From assembly GCF_021379005.1 (NCBI RefSeq), contig NZ_CP075171.1, forward strand, positions 372,001 to 436,000: a stretch of DNA of 64,000 nucleotides. The letters are read 5' to 3'. Position 1 is the stretch's first letter, and every line of letters starts with the position of its first letter. The notes beneath the pieces are model-generated. The model did no database searches and was not told where the DNA came from. It saw only the letters and a program-made list of their open reading frames with translations. The position numbers and the translations under genes were made by a program. Positions 16,682-26,332 of the stretch are shown in pieces. This stretch comes from Leptodesmis sichuanensis A121. Its GTDB lineage: Bacteria > Cyanobacteriota > Cyanobacteriia > Leptolyngbyales > Leptolyngbyaceae.

Positions 16682-18595
16682 ATGGCAAAAGTTGTTGGAA
16701 TTGACTTGGGTACAACGAACTCTTGTGTAGCGGTGATGGAAGGTGGCAAACCCACCGTGATTGCCAATGCGGAGGGATTTCGGACTACTCCCTCAGTCGT
16801 TGCATTTGCCAAAAATGGCGATCGCCTGGTGGGCCAGATTGCCAAGCGCCAGGCGGTGATGAACCCTGAAAATACCTTCTACTCGGTGAAGCGGTTTATT
16901 GGCCGTCGCTTTGACGAAGTGACCCATGAAACCACCGAAGTGTCTTACAAAGTTTTGAATGTCAACGGCAACGTGAAGCTGGATTGCCCGATCGCTGGCA
17001 AGCAATTCGCTCCCGAAGAAATCTCGGCGCAGGTGCTGCGGAAGCTGGTGGATGATGCCAGCAAGTATCTGGGTGAGCAGGTAACTCAGGCCGTAATTAC
17101 TGTTCCCGCTTACTTCAACGACTCCCAGCGGCAGGCCACCAAGGATGCCGGAAAGATTGCTGGGATTGAAGTGCTGCGAATTATCAACGAACCCACGGCG
17201 GCATCCCTGGCCTATGGCTTGGACAAGAAGAGCAACGAAACGATTCTGGTGTTTGACTTAGGGGGCGGTACGTTTGATGTCTCCATCCTGGAAGTAGGCG
17301 ATGGCGTATTTGAAGTGATGGCCACCTCCGGGGATACCCACCTGGGTGGTGATGACTTCGACAAGAAGATTGTGGACTACCTGGCTGAGGAATTTAAGAA
17401 ATCTGAAGGGATTGACCTGCGGAAGGACAAGCAAGCCCTGCAACGCCTGACCGAAGCGGCAGAAAAGGCCAAGATTGAACTTTCCAGCGTCACCCAGGCC
17501 GAAATTAACCTGCCCTTCATCACGGCGACTCAGGACGGGCCAAAACACCTGGATATGACTCTGACTCGCGGTAAGTTTGAAGAACTGTGTGCCGATCTGA
17601 TCGATCGCTGCCGTATCCCCGTAGAAACCGCTCTCCGCGATGCCAAGATTGATAAGAGCGCGATCGATGAAGTGGTAATGGTCGGTGGTTCCACCCGGAT
17701 TCCCGCCGTCCTGGATCTGGTCAAACGCTTGCTGGGCAAAGACCCCAACCAGACTGTGAACCCGGATGAAGTGGTCGCTGTCGGTGCGGCGATTCAAGCG
17801 GGTGTCCTGGCCGGAGAAGTAAAAGATATTCTGCTGCTGGATGTCACGCCCCTCTCTCTGGGGGTAGAAACTCTGGGTGGCGTAATGACCAAGATCATTC
17901 CTCGCAACACCACCATTCCCACCAAGAAGTCAGAAGTGTTCTCCACAGCCGTGGATGGTCAAACCAATGTGGAAATCCACGTCCTGCAAGGGGAACGGGA
18001 AATGTCCAGCGACAACAAGAGTCTGGGAACCTTCCGTCTGGATGGTATTCCTCCCGCACCCCGTGGTGTTCCCCAAATTGAAGTCACCTTTGACATTGAT
18101 GCCAACGGGATCCTGCAGGTGACCGCAAAGGATAAGGGCACGGGCAAGGAACAGTCGATCAGCATTACCGGAGCATCCACCCTGCCCAAGGATGATGTGG
18201 AACGGATGGTGCGCGAAGCCGAACAGAATGCCGCGGCTGACAAGGAACGGCGGGAAAAGATCGATCTCAAGAACCAGGCCGATTCCCTCGCTTACCAGGC
18301 CGAGAAGCAAATGACCGAACTGGGTGACAAGGTGTCTGCTGATGACAAATCCAAGGTCGAAGGCATGATCAAGGATCTGCGGGAAGCGATCAATCAAGAA
18401 AACTTCGATCGCATCAAGTCCCTCACCACCGAACTGCAACAAACCCTGTACACCATTGGTAGCAACATCTATCAACAGGCTGGAGCAGGCGCACCCGGAA
18501 CTGGTGGCCCCACGGGTGACGGCGGTACAGGTGCTGGGCCTACAGGCGGTTCTGATGAAGATGTCATCGACGCAGACTTCACTGAGTCCAAGTAG
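16682..18595 (+). CDS. dnaK: Molecular chaperone DnaK (Hsp70)
   Basis: ATP-dependent Hsp70 chaperone of the cytosol. The 637-residue protein shows the ATPase signatures [10 protein letters not shown] (N-terminus), [14 protein letters not shown] and [10 protein letters not shown], the interdomain linker [19 protein letters not shown], the substrate-binding domain, and a Gly/Thr-rich tail ending [10 protein letters not shown]. That tail and length match the canonical DnaK2-type cyanobacterial chaperone. The ATG at 16682 ([10 protein letters not shown]) is chosen; an upstream start at 16628 would add 18 residues unlike DnaK. No grpE or dnaJ is adjacent. No CIRCE operator was recognised. Confidence 0.96.
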   Translation: MAKVVGIDLGTTNSCVAVMEGGKPTVIANAEGFRTTPSVVAFAKNGDRLVGQIAKRQAVMNPENTFYSVKRFIGRRFDEVTHETTEVSYKVLNVNGNVKLDCPIAGKQFAPEEISAQVLRKLVDDASKYLGEQVTQAVITVPAYFNDSQRQATKDAGKIAGIEVLRIINEPTAASLAYGLDKKSNETILVFDLGGGTFDVSILEVGDGVFEVMATSGDTHLGGDDFDKKIVDYLAEEFKKSEGIDLRKDKQALQRLTEAAEKAKIELSSVTQAEINLPFITATQDGPKHLDMTLTRGKFEELCADLIDRCRIPVETALRDAKIDKSAIDEVVMVGGSTRIPAVLDLVKRLLGKDPNQTVNPDEVVAVGAAIQAGVLAGEVKDILLLDVTPLSLGVETLGGVMTKIIPRNTTIPTKKSEVFSTAVDGQTNVEIHVLQGEREMSSDNKSLGTFRLDGIPPAPRGVPQIEVTFDIDANGILQVTAKDKGTGKEQSISITGASTLPKDDVERMVREAEQNAAADKERREKIDLKNQADSLAYQAEKQMTELGDKVSADDKSKVEGMIKDLREAINQENFDRIKSLTTELQQTLYTIGSNIYQQAGAGAPGTGGPTGDGGTGAGPTGGSDEDVIDADFTESK

Positions 18596-19134
18596 CTCCC
18601 TGAGCGACTCGCTATAGATCGCTCCATCTTGAGCCGCCAGCAGCCCTGAGCCAGATGTGCATGGACGCAAGGGACCAGACCTGGTCTTCACAGGCGGCAT
18701 GATAAGGATGTCATGGTTGCATCAATTGAGGATAGCGATCTAAGCGGGTCAACCTCGTGCGATTCGGACAGAGTTGCCGTTGTACCCGCACACCCTGATC
18801 GAGGTGATATTACAACTGCTCGAAGCGGTGACCACACCGCTCAGTGCGGGGGACGCTCGTTTGCTCGTGCTGGTAGCGGGTACAACGGCGGCGCACACTA
18901 TGACAAGATGGCTGCAAGTGTTGAGCAATCTCACCATAACTTTTGCCCTGGAGCCGGAGTTCCACCATATCGAGCTTTTTGAATTTGCAGGAGATCTGTG
19001 AAGAATATAAACGATTATTAACTTGCGTATACAAGAGAGTAGATTTCTAAAAAACAAATTGTCCCGAATGATGCATCCATCTTAGGTAGGGAATGATAGC
19101 TAATGTGTTATTTTTCCTAACCCTGGACGGCTGC
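18596..19134. other. Long spacer between dnaK and GH65 gene
   Basis: Just after dnaK there is a short inverted repeat GACCAG-AC-CTGGTC (about 18682-18695) followed by TTCAC, a weak terminator candidate. The remainder is occupied on the minus strand by a helix-turn-helix gene remnant (annotated separately). No promoter could be assigned with confidence for the GH65 gene. Confidence 0.45.
18711..19034 (-). pseudogene. Helix-turn-helix protein remnant
   Basis: On the minus strand an open frame contains VELRLQGKSYGEIAQHLQ followed by HSVRRRCTRYQ, a clear helix-turn-helix of the kind in sigma region 4, LuxR or transposase N-termini. A TAA at 18810-18812 interrupts it, and in the same frame readable protein-like sequence (YHLDQGVRVQRQLCPN, then RLTRLDRYPQL) continues to 18711. 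I therefore call it a decayed gene, perhaps from a transposon, but I do not recognise the family. A short functional protein ending at 18810 is the alternative. Confidence 0.35.
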
Positions 19135-22100
19135 ATGAACATGGCTGATTGGATTGTTGTTGAAACAACAGAAGGTGAATTTAATCCAACCCAACTTCAC
19201 CATAAAGAGACGGTTTTTACACTCAGTAACGGATATTTAGGAACTCGTGGCACCTTTGAAGAAGGATACCCAGGAAGCTGTCCAGCAACATTGATTAATG
19301 GGGTGTACGATCGCGCTCCTGTTGTACAGACGGAGTTGGCCAATTGTCCAGATTGGTTATCGCTGACGCTTCGGTTTGGTCACTATGGGCCTACAGGTAC
19401 GCTGCAGTGGGAACGCTTTCGCCTGGATGAGGGGGAGGTGCTGCACTACCAACGGTGGCTGAATCTGCACCGGGGATTGTTAAGCCGATCGGTACGCTGG
19501 CAGAGTCCCAGTGGGCAGATCTTGACTCTTCGGTTTGAGCGGTTTGTGAGTCTGGCAGATCAGCATACGGTGGCGCTGCGGTGCCAGATTGAGTCGGACA
19601 ATTTTACTGGCCCTGTAGAGGTTCATGCTGGTCTGAATGGCTACCCAGATAATCAGGGGTTGATGCACTGGGAGCAGGTTGAAGCCGGAGCAGATCAGGA
19701 TATCTGGTTGGCAATTCGGAGCCGCGCCTCGAAGGTAGACTTGGGCATGGCAGCAAAAGTGACGATCGCGGCAGAAACTCCCGCCCACACCCTGGCAATG
19801 GGATTGCACGGTCATGCGGCCCTGATTGCCAACTTTGAGATGACCGCTGGACAAACGGTGACGATCGAAAAGCTGGTAACGGTATTTACCTCCCGTGAAA
19901 CCAGAAATCCCCTGCAACGGGCACGGCAACATTTAGCATCCCTGCCCGATTATGTAATTTTGCTGGCTGCCCATGAAGCTCAATGGGCTACGCTCTGGCA
20001 AACCAGTGACATTGTGGTAGAAGGAGATAGTACAGCACAACTAGCACTTCGGTATAACCTGTTCCAGTTGCTGTCGGCAGCTCCCCGCCACGACGATCGG
20101 GTTAGTATTCCGGCCAAGGCGTTGTCTGGATTTGCCTATCGCGGGCACATTTTCTGGGATACAGAAATCTTTATCCTGCCCTTCCTGAGCTATACCCAGC
20201 CTGCCCTGGCCCGAAATTTGTTGATGTATCGTTATCACACCCTGGCAGGTGCCCGTCGGAAGGCGCAGGCCCAGGGGTATGAGGGGGCAATGTACGTCTG
20301 GGAAAGTGCCGATACAGGAGATGAAGTAACTCCCAGTTGGGTGCCCCACGCTCACGATCCGAAGGAACTGGTGCGGATCTGGTGCGGCGAGATTGAGTTA
20401 CACATCAGTGCCGATGTAGCTTATGCCGCTTATCAGTACTGGCAGGCAACCGGGGATGATGAGTGGATGCGCTGTTACGGGGCGGAAATGATTCTGGATA
20501 CGGCGGTTTTCTGGGGGAGCCGAGTGGAATGGAATCCCCTGGCCGATCGCTATGAAATCCGGTATGTAATCGGGCCAGATGAATACCACGAGCGGGTAGA
20601 CAATAATGCCTTTACTAATCGGATGGTGCAGTGGCATCTACAAACGGCACTCAAAGTGTGGGATTGGCTGGGGGCTGTCGATGCAGAGAAAGCTGAGGAT
20701 CTGCAAGAACAGTTGGCGCTGACCGACTTCCGATTTGCACACTGGATGGAGGTAATCGGTAAACTCTGGGTGCCTCAAGATCCGAGAAGCGGCCTGATCG
20801 AGCAGTTTGAAGGATTTTTTGCCCTGGAGGATATCAACCTGGAGGAATACGAACCCCGGCTGCGATCGATGCAGGTGCTGTTAGGAATTGAAGGTGCGAA
20901 CCAGCGGCAGGTTTTGAAGCAAGCAGATGTGTTAATGCTGTTCTACTTGCTGCGGCAGGGAGCGTTTGTGGATGCTCCTGTCCTGGATGGGACAATCGTG
21001 TCTTTCAGCCCGCATTCGCCTGCGGCTCCAGGGGTATCTCACCTGGAAGCCTTGCAACTTAACTGGGATTATTACAACCCGCGCACAGACCACACCTATG
21101 GCTCTTCCCTTAGTCCTGCAATTCATGCAATTTTGGCCTGTCAGCTAGGCAAGGTGGATGAAGCTTACGAACACTTTATGCGATCGGCCCTGGTGGATCT
21201 GGCAGATGTGCGCAGTAATGCGGCGGAAGGGATCCATGCAGCTTCAGCAGGAGGAGTCTGGCAGGCGGTGGTGTTTGGCTTTGCGGGAATTCGCCTGACA
21301 GCCAATGGCCCGATCGCCTCTCCCCATCTGCCCACGGGGTGGACACGGCTGAAGTTTCAGTTGCAATGGCAGGGCCAAACCTATGACTTCGATTTGCAAC
21401 CAGCAGGAAAGACGGACAAACGCCGGAAAGCTCCCACGGTTCAGGCCGTTATTTTTGACCTGGATGGCGTAATTACGGATACTTCTGAATTTCACTATCA
21501 GGCGTGGCAGCGGTTAGCCGATGAGGAAGGTCTACCCTTCGATCGCACCTTGAACGACTCTTTGCGGGGCATCTCTCGCCGGGATTCCCTGTTACGGTTG
21601 CTGAATGGACGGACTGTGACGGAGTCTGAGTTTCAGGCGATGATGGATCGGAAAAACGGCTATTACCTGGAGTTGATTCGCACCATCACCCCAGCCCATT
21701 TACTACCAGGTGTTGCGGAGCTACTGACAGATTTAAGAGCAGCGGGAATCAAAATTGCTCTGGGATCTTCCAGCAAAAATGCTCCTGAAGTTCTGGAACG
21801 GTTGGGAATTGCCCACTTAATGGATGCGATCGCTGACGGTAACAGTGTCACGCAGTCCAAACCCGCTCCTGATGTCTTTCTGCATGCGGCTCACCAGTTG
21901 GGGATTGCTCCAGAACAGTGTCTGGTGATTGAGGATGCAACATCTGGGATTGAAGCGGCAATCCGGGCTGGCATGAAATCCGTTGGTCTGGGGCCAGCGG
22001 AACGGATGAAAGAGGCGCAACTGGTACTGCCAAACCTGGATGGTATGCGTTGGGCCGATATTCTGGATCAATTAAACCAACGGATAAAGCGATCGCAGAC

Positions 22101-22161
22101 AGCCCTCACCATTCAACGCTTGCTGCAAGATCAGAGGGGAGAGTTAAAAGTGAAGAGTTGA
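19135..22161 (+). CDS. GH65 disaccharide phosphorylase fused to beta-phosphoglucomutase
   Basis: A 1008-residue two-enzyme fusion. Residues 1-750 are a GH65 inverting phosphorylase (maltose, kojibiose or trehalose phosphorylase group): N-terminal beta-sandwich with LSNGYLGTRGTFEEGYPG, then the (alpha/alpha)6 barrel with the general acid E483 in GPDEYHE, matching the catalytic glutamate position of maltose phosphorylase. Residues 770-990 are a HAD-family beta-phosphoglucomutase: FDLDGVITDT with D775 and D777, GSSSKN and the KPAPD motif. Together they would convert alpha-linked glucose disaccharide plus phosphate to glucose and beta-glucose 1-phosphate, then glucose 6-phosphate. Which disaccharide is uncertain. 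ATG 19135 follows GGACGG; a start at 19093 is possible. Only 2 bases separate it from the next gene. Confidence 0.88.
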   Translation: MNMADWIVVETTEGEFNPTQLHHKETVFTLSNGYLGTRGTFEEGYPGSCPATLINGVYDRAPVVQTELANCPDWLSLTLRFGHYGPTGTLQWERFRLDEGEVLHYQRWLNLHRGLLSRSVRWQSPSGQILTLRFERFVSLADQHTVALRCQIESDNFTGPVEVHAGLNGYPDNQGLMHWEQVEAGADQDIWLAIRSRASKVDLGMAAKVTIAAETPAHTLAMGLHGHAALIANFEMTAGQTVTIEKLVTVFTSRETRNPLQRARQHLASLPDYVILLAAHEAQWATLWQTSDIVVEGDSTAQLALRYNLFQLLSAAPRHDDRVSIPAKALSGFAYRGHIFWDTEIFILPFLSYTQPALARNLLMYRYHTLAGARRKAQAQGYEGAMYVWESADTGDEVTPSWVPHAHDPKELVRIWCGEIELHISADVAYAAYQYWQATGDDEWMRCYGAEMILDTAVFWGSRVEWNPLADRYEIRYVIGPDEYHERVDNNAFTNRMVQWHLQTALKVWDWLGAVDAEKAEDLQEQLALTDFRFAHWMEVIGKLWVPQDPRSGLIEQFEGFFALEDINLEEYEPRLRSMQVLLGIEGANQRQVLKQADVLMLFYLLRQGAFVDAPVLDGTIVSFSPHSPAAPGVSHLEALQLNWDYYNPRTDHTYGSSLSPAIHAILACQLGKVDEAYEHFMRSALVDLADVRSNAAEGIHAASAGGVWQAVVFGFAGIRLTANGPIASPHLPTGWTRLKFQLQWQGQTYDFDLQPAGKTDKRRKAPTVQAVIFDLDGVITDTSEFHYQAWQRLADEEGLPFDRTLNDSLRGISRRDSLLRLLNGRTVTESEFQAMMDRKNGYYLELIRTITPAHLLPGVAELLTDLRAAGIKIALGSSSKNAPEVLERLGIAHLMDAIADGNSVTQSKPAPDVFLHAAHQLGIAPEQCLVIEDATSGIEAAIRAGMKSVGLGPAERMKEAQLVLPNLDGMRWADILDQLNQRIKRSQTALTIQRLLQDQRGELKVKS

Positions 22162-22163
22162 GA

Positions 22164-23573
22164 ATGAGGATTGTGGCTTATCTCTATCAGGATCCATTAC
22201 TGGAAGCGGTTGCTGATCCAGTGAACTGGCCTGTGGAGGTGGCTCAGGTGTATCAGGATCTGGCGATGGCGGCCTCTCCGACTTCGGCTAGGCGCAAATC
22301 TGCTCAGCAAGCGGCTGCAATGGAAAAGCGATCGCCGGAGAAGCGACCTCTGGAAAAGCGACCTCAGTGGCAGCAATTGTTGCAGGACTGCGATGCAGTA
22401 GCACCGGATTTTGTGCTAGTCCGACAATTGGAAGACTTGGGGTATTCGGTGCAGGAGGTGAGCGATCGCCTGAGGGAACTGGAGTTGCGGGGAATTCCTC
22501 TGATGACGCTGGAGGAGTTAGAGCGATCAGGATTTGATCCATCAGCGTTAGTGACAGAGGACTCGCGGGCTGAAATGTTACAGCGATTGCAGGAGATGCA
22601 GCAAAATCAGCGCAGTCGCCGGATTCGTCAAGGTCATGCTCGCAATCGGGTGAAAGCGTTGCCACCACCAGGGAAAGCGCCTTATGGTTACCGTCGCAGC
22701 AAGACTGGATATGTGGTCGATCGCACTACGGCTCCAGTAGTCAAAGATTTTTTTGAACAGTTTTTGTTGTATGGCTCGATTCGGGGGGCGGTTCGTTATA
22801 TGGCAAAGCGGTACAACAAGAAGGTGTCTGCTTCTACAGGGCTGCGCTGGTTGACGAATCCGGTCTATCGTGGGGATCTGGAATACCAGGATGGCAAGAT
22901 TATTCGGGATACCCATCCGGCGATCATTTCACGGGATGAAGCCGCTCAGGTCGATCGCCTACTGAAACGTAACCGTCGGATTGCCCCGCGTGCGGCCAGT
23001 GCACCTCGCTCTCTGGCAGGCTTGGTGGTCTGTGGGGAGTGTCAGTCTTCAATGACAGTGACTCGAGTGACGACTCACAATCGGCAACAGGAATATCTGT
23101 ATCTGCGTCCGAGAAATTGTGCCAGACAACCAAAGTGCAGTGCCATTCCCTACGATGAGGTGCTGCAAGCCACGATCGAACGCATTTGTGAAGACCTGCC
23201 CCGTGCGGTTTCTGGGGTGGAGTTGCCAGATATGACGCAGATCAAACAGAGCACGGTAGGGGCGATCGCAACGAAACAGGCAGCCCTGGATCAACTTCCA
23301 GATCTGGTGGCCAGTGAGGTGCTGGATCAGGACACGGCTGATTTGCGAGCTTACAAATTGCGGACAGAAATGGCGGAACTGGAAGACAAATTGGCTCAGT
23401 TGCCACCCGTAGATTTGAAGGCGACTGCCCAAACCGTCTCTATTCCCCAATTCTGGTTCGACCTTTCGGAGTCAGAACGCCGCTTCTACTTTCGGGAATT
23501 CATCCGCCAAATTCAACTGGTACGACACGAACAGGCTTGGGAGTTAAAGCTGCTATTTTTCTTCAGTCCGTAG
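22164..23573 (+). CDS. Serine-recombinase-like protein lacking catalytic residues
   Basis: A 469-residue protein with the layout of a large serine recombinase. The N-terminal resolvase-like domain begins MRIVAYLYQDPLLE; a Recombinase (PF07508-like) domain is at about 180-290 (GKAPYGYRRSKTGYVVD, NPVYRGDLEY); a zinc ribbon follows (VVCGECQSSM ... NCARQPKC); and a C-terminal coiled coil is present (about 380-430). Aligned to gamma-delta resolvase, the nucleophile S10 is D10 here (Q9 beside it), R8 is Y8, and the LDRLGR motif reads LEDLGY (89-94), losing R68 and R71. Strand cleavage by the normal mechanism therefore looks impossible. XisF-type excisionases are the nearest named cyanobacterial relatives I know. 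It starts 2 bases after the GH65 stop, so the two are cotranscribed. Confidence 0.8.
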   Translation: MRIVAYLYQDPLLEAVADPVNWPVEVAQVYQDLAMAASPTSARRKSAQQAAAMEKRSPEKRPLEKRPQWQQLLQDCDAVAPDFVLVRQLEDLGYSVQEVSDRLRELELRGIPLMTLEELERSGFDPSALVTEDSRAEMLQRLQEMQQNQRSRRIRQGHARNRVKALPPPGKAPYGYRRSKTGYVVDRTTAPVVKDFFEQFLLYGSIRGAVRYMAKRYNKKVSASTGLRWLTNPVYRGDLEYQDGKIIRDTHPAIISRDEAAQVDRLLKRNRRIAPRAASAPRSLAGLVVCGECQSSMTVTRVTTHNRQQEYLYLRPRNCARQPKCSAIPYDEVLQATIERICEDLPRAVSGVELPDMTQIKQSTVGAIATKQAALDQLPDLVASEVLDQDTADLRAYKLRTEMAELEDKLAQLPPVDLKATAQTVSIPQFWFDLSESERRFYFREFIRQIQLVRHEQAWELKLLFFFSP

Positions 23574-23583
23574 CGTTATCAGG

Positions 23584-24660
23584 TTATCGGGTGGGTTGCC
23601 AGATGTATTGCCCGGTTTTATCGATGTACCCAGCGTTGCCTCCGGTGTAAACCAGCGCTAACCCATTGGTGAAGTTGAGAGCGTAATCGAATTGGGATGC
23701 AATGATGAACTGGCCAGTTTGATCAATAAAACCAAATTTGTTGTCGAGCTTGACTGCGGCCAGTCCTTCAGAAAAGCGATCGCTGGTTGCAAATCTGGCA
23801 GGAATGAGCAGCTTACCTGTTTTATCGATGTAGCCCCATTTTCCGTCTTTTTTAACAGTTGCCAGTCCTTCGGAAAATTCTCGAATTTCTTCAAATTGGG
23901 GTGCGATCGCAACTTTACCTGTCTTGTCAATGTATCCCCACTGTTGATCGATCTGAAATCCGGCCAATCCTTCTCGAAAGTTCCCATTACCCGCCAGGTA
24001 ATCGCCTGCTAATTGGGGTTGAATGACGAATTTACCAGTTTTGTCAATGTAACCCCATTGCTCGTTTAGCTGAACCGCTGCTAACCCTTCTGAGAAGGAG
24101 AGGGCGTAATCATATTGGGGCGGAATGACAAATTGTCCACTTTTGTTGATGTAGCCATATTTATCATTCATCTTAACGGCGGCCAATCCCTCCTTGAAGG
24201 CAAGAGCATCTTCAAACCGAGGCGAAATAATTAACTTACCCGTACGATCGATATATCCATATTGAGTTCCCAATACAACTAAAGCTAAACCATCGGAAAA
24301 AGCGAAGGCAAGTCTAAATTGAGATGGAATTACCTTTTTTCCTGTTTCATCAATGTACCCATAATTATCATTTTCTTTGAACTGGGCACGTCCATCCACG
24401 AAACTCCAAACTAATTCAAACTGAGGCGGAATTATGATCGTTCCCGTGTGATCCATAAATCCAAACTTGCCATCCTGTATGATGCGAAACAGGTGATTTT
24501 TTTGAGACTTAGAAGAAGATTGTAAGGTTGGATGTGCACTGGTGGATGAATTTGGCATCTGAGCCAATAGAGAGTAACTGCCAGAGGACTCAAACAGGAC
24601 GAATAATCCTAAAGCCGTTATAGCTGCTGTTGAGCACTGCATCCAGGATGGCTGAATCAT
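23584..24660 (-). CDS. Secreted WG-repeat protein
   Basis: A 358-residue protein made almost entirely of WG (KWG) repeats. An N-terminal hydrophobic segment (ITALGLFVLFESSGSYSLLAQ, about 14-34) looks like a signal peptide or anchor. From residue 60 on there are nine repeats of about 33 residues, each marked by (W/Y/F)-G-(Y/F)-(I/M)-(D/N) followed by a T/S-G-x-x-x-I-x-P-x-F pattern and an F-x-x-G-L-A-x-V pattern. WG repeats are thought to form beta-rich ligand-binding folds; the partner is unknown. Probably periplasmic or surface exposed. It converges with the recombinase-like gene, with only 10 bases between their stop codons. Confidence 0.85.
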   Translation of the reverse strand: MIQPSWMQCSTAAITALGLFVLFESSGSYSLLAQMPNSSTSAHPTLQSSSKSQKNHLFRIIQDGKFGFMDHTGTIIIPPQFELVWSFVDGRAQFKENDNYGYIDETGKKVIPSQFRLAFAFSDGLALVVLGTQYGYIDRTGKLIISPRFEDALAFKEGLAAVKMNDKYGYINKSGQFVIPPQYDYALSFSEGLAAVQLNEQWGYIDKTGKFVIQPQLAGDYLAGNGNFREGLAGFQIDQQWGYIDKTGKVAIAPQFEEIREFSEGLATVKKDGKWGYIDKTGKLLIPARFATSDRFSEGLAAVKLDNKFGFIDQTGQFIIASQFDYALNFTNGLALVYTGGNAGYIDKTGQYIWQPTR

Positions 24661-24765
24661 AACAGTAGAACGATGAGGGGATGATTATAGTGTATACAAT
24701 GATACCCAAAGCCCTTTGTTATTGCTCAATCAGGATCACCACCAGTTCCGCTAATAAGAATTGAG

Positions 24766-24836
24766 AATTGGAAGTGGGATGGAAAGGATAACTTATGCTC
24801 CATTTCCGATTCCCCACTTCCTATTTCCTATCCCTG
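24766..24836. repeat. Low-complexity tract able to form an imperfect hairpin
   Basis: GGAAGTGGGATGGAAA near the left and CCCCACTTCCTATTTCC on the right are imperfect complements, surrounded by TCCGATTCCCC-like units. It belongs to the same GGGAAT/ATTCCC style as the tracts at 13622 and 63123. It lies directly after the 3' end of the alpha-oxoamine synthase gene, where it could assist termination. Confidence 0.55.
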
Positions 24837-24839
24837 TTC

Positions 24840-26117
24840 TTACGCGCTGATCGTCGGCTTATAGGACAATTCCCGCGCTTTTACCATAGCAGCCACTAAC
24901 CGATCCATCTCCTCGTAAGTATGCAGTGCATTGACGGTAATGCGGATGCGGGGTTTGGCAATAAACCAGATGGGAGAAACCCAAATGCCGTAATCCAACA
25001 GTTCCCTGGCGAAGGTTTTAGGATTCAGTTCTGAGGGCAGGATGACAGGCACCACGTTAGTTTCACCGATCGCAGTGAAGTCATGGGCCGCCAACCGCGA
25101 TCGCAGGTAACGAGTGTTTTCCTGCAAGCGGGTGATGATTTCCGGCTTTTGTTGCACTAGGCGAATACTTTGCAAAGCAGCGGCGGCCAGGGGGGGAGCC
25201 AGCGAGCAGGTACCGATCGAGGTAGGGGAAACGTTGAGCAGGGGTTTCAGTTCTGCGACATGACTGCTGATCGCCGCTCCCACAGAGGCTCCAAATTTGG
25301 AGAAGGTGGTCATGATCAGGGGCGCAATGCCCCGATCGATCGCATGCTGGGGAGTCAGGCCATAATACTCATAAATACCGCGTCCCGTTGCCCCGATCGC
25401 GCCTGTGGCATGGGCTTCATCCATTAGCAACACGCTGTCCGGGTAGTTGGACAGAATTTCAATCATGTCAGGCAGGGGAGCCAGATCGCCGTCCATCGAA
25501 AACACAGCATCGGACACCACCATGATGCGATCGTTCGGCTTGGCATAGCGCTTCAGCTTGCGAGCAAAGTCTTCCATGTCGCAGTGCCGATAGGCTTTCA
25601 CGCGCACGCGAGGACTGTGACCAAACAGCTTGCCTGAGCGGGTGCCGGCATTAGTCAAGGCAGACACAATACAGCCGTGGTTCAACACATCCGTCATGAT
25701 CAGGGTTTCGCGGGTGTGCTGAAATCCGGGCACCGGAATGGCCAGATGGCAAAAGGCATCCATCAGTGCCTGCATCGCCATCCAGGCATTGAGGAACAGT
25801 TGCGTATGGGGCAGATGTTTGAATCGAGAGATTTCATCCTCCAGTTGCCGATGCAAATCAATTCGGCCACTGAGCACCGAGGTGGAACTATTGGAGGTGC
25901 CGTACTGCAGAATCGAGTCGATCGCCGCCTGCTTCACAGACTCCTCCTGGGATAACCCCAGCACATCGTTGGTGCAGAACGTTAGCACCACCCGACGTTT
26001 GCCTGTTTCTGCTTCCTCAATTTCCACCACATTGCCATGCTTGCGGTGGCAGATGTATTCATCGGGATCCAGTCCGCTTTGATACCAGCGCTGAACGTAT
26101 TCCTTAACAACTTGCAC
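24840..26117 (-). CDS. PLP-dependent alpha-oxoamine synthase family protein (BioF/CqsA-like)
   Basis: A 425-residue fold-type I PLP enzyme that would condense an amino acid with an acyl-CoA or acyl-carrier thioester with loss of CO2, like 8-amino-7-oxononanoate synthase, KBL, serine palmitoyltransferase and CqsA. Visible: FCTNDVLGLS, YGTSNSSTSVLSG (substrate loop), LLMDEAHATGAIG (PLP aspartate and histidine), and the Schiff-base lysine K274 in TTFSKFGASVG. It is longer than BioF (about 385) by an N-terminal stretch. No biotin gene is adjacent, so a biotin role is not supported. Start is a GTG at 26117 with AGAGGAG upstream. A Rieske oxygenase and a LuxR-type regulator precede it on the same strand. 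Confidence 0.8.
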   Translation of the reverse strand: MQVVKEYVQRWYQSGLDPDEYICHRKHGNVVEIEEAETGKRRVVLTFCTNDVLGLSQEESVKQAAIDSILQYGTSNSSTSVLSGRIDLHRQLEDEISRFKHLPHTQLFLNAWMAMQALMDAFCHLAIPVPGFQHTRETLIMTDVLNHGCIVSALTNAGTRSGKLFGHSPRVRVKAYRHCDMEDFARKLKRYAKPNDRIMVVSDAVFSMDGDLAPLPDMIEILSNYPDSVLLMDEAHATGAIGATGRGIYEYYGLTPQHAIDRGIAPLIMTTFSKFGASVGAAISSHVAELKPLLNVSPTSIGTCSLAPPLAAAALQSIRLVQQKPEIITRLQENTRYLRSRLAAHDFTAIGETNVVPVILPSELNPKTFARELLDYGIWVSPIWFIAKPRIRITVNALHTYEEMDRLVAAMVKARELSYKPTISA

Positions 26118-26332
26118 AATAAAACTCCTCTCACCTTCCTAGAAAGCCTAGCGCTTCTAGGTCAACAGTATAGAGTGCCATGTCAATCCTTACTAGGCAG
26201 AGTTGACTGCCAGCACGGCCAAATTCTGAGGGAGTCAGGCGATCGCAGTTCACCATTCTCTCAGCTTCAGTTGTAAGCCGTGGTTCTCCTATGCTGATTG
26301 GCTCTTAAGGATTGGCCCTGAATAGAGAAGCG

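Noticed and set aside
17930-18700. 256-residue minus-strand open frame
   Set aside because: Complement of the dnaK 3' half; DnaK is unambiguous.
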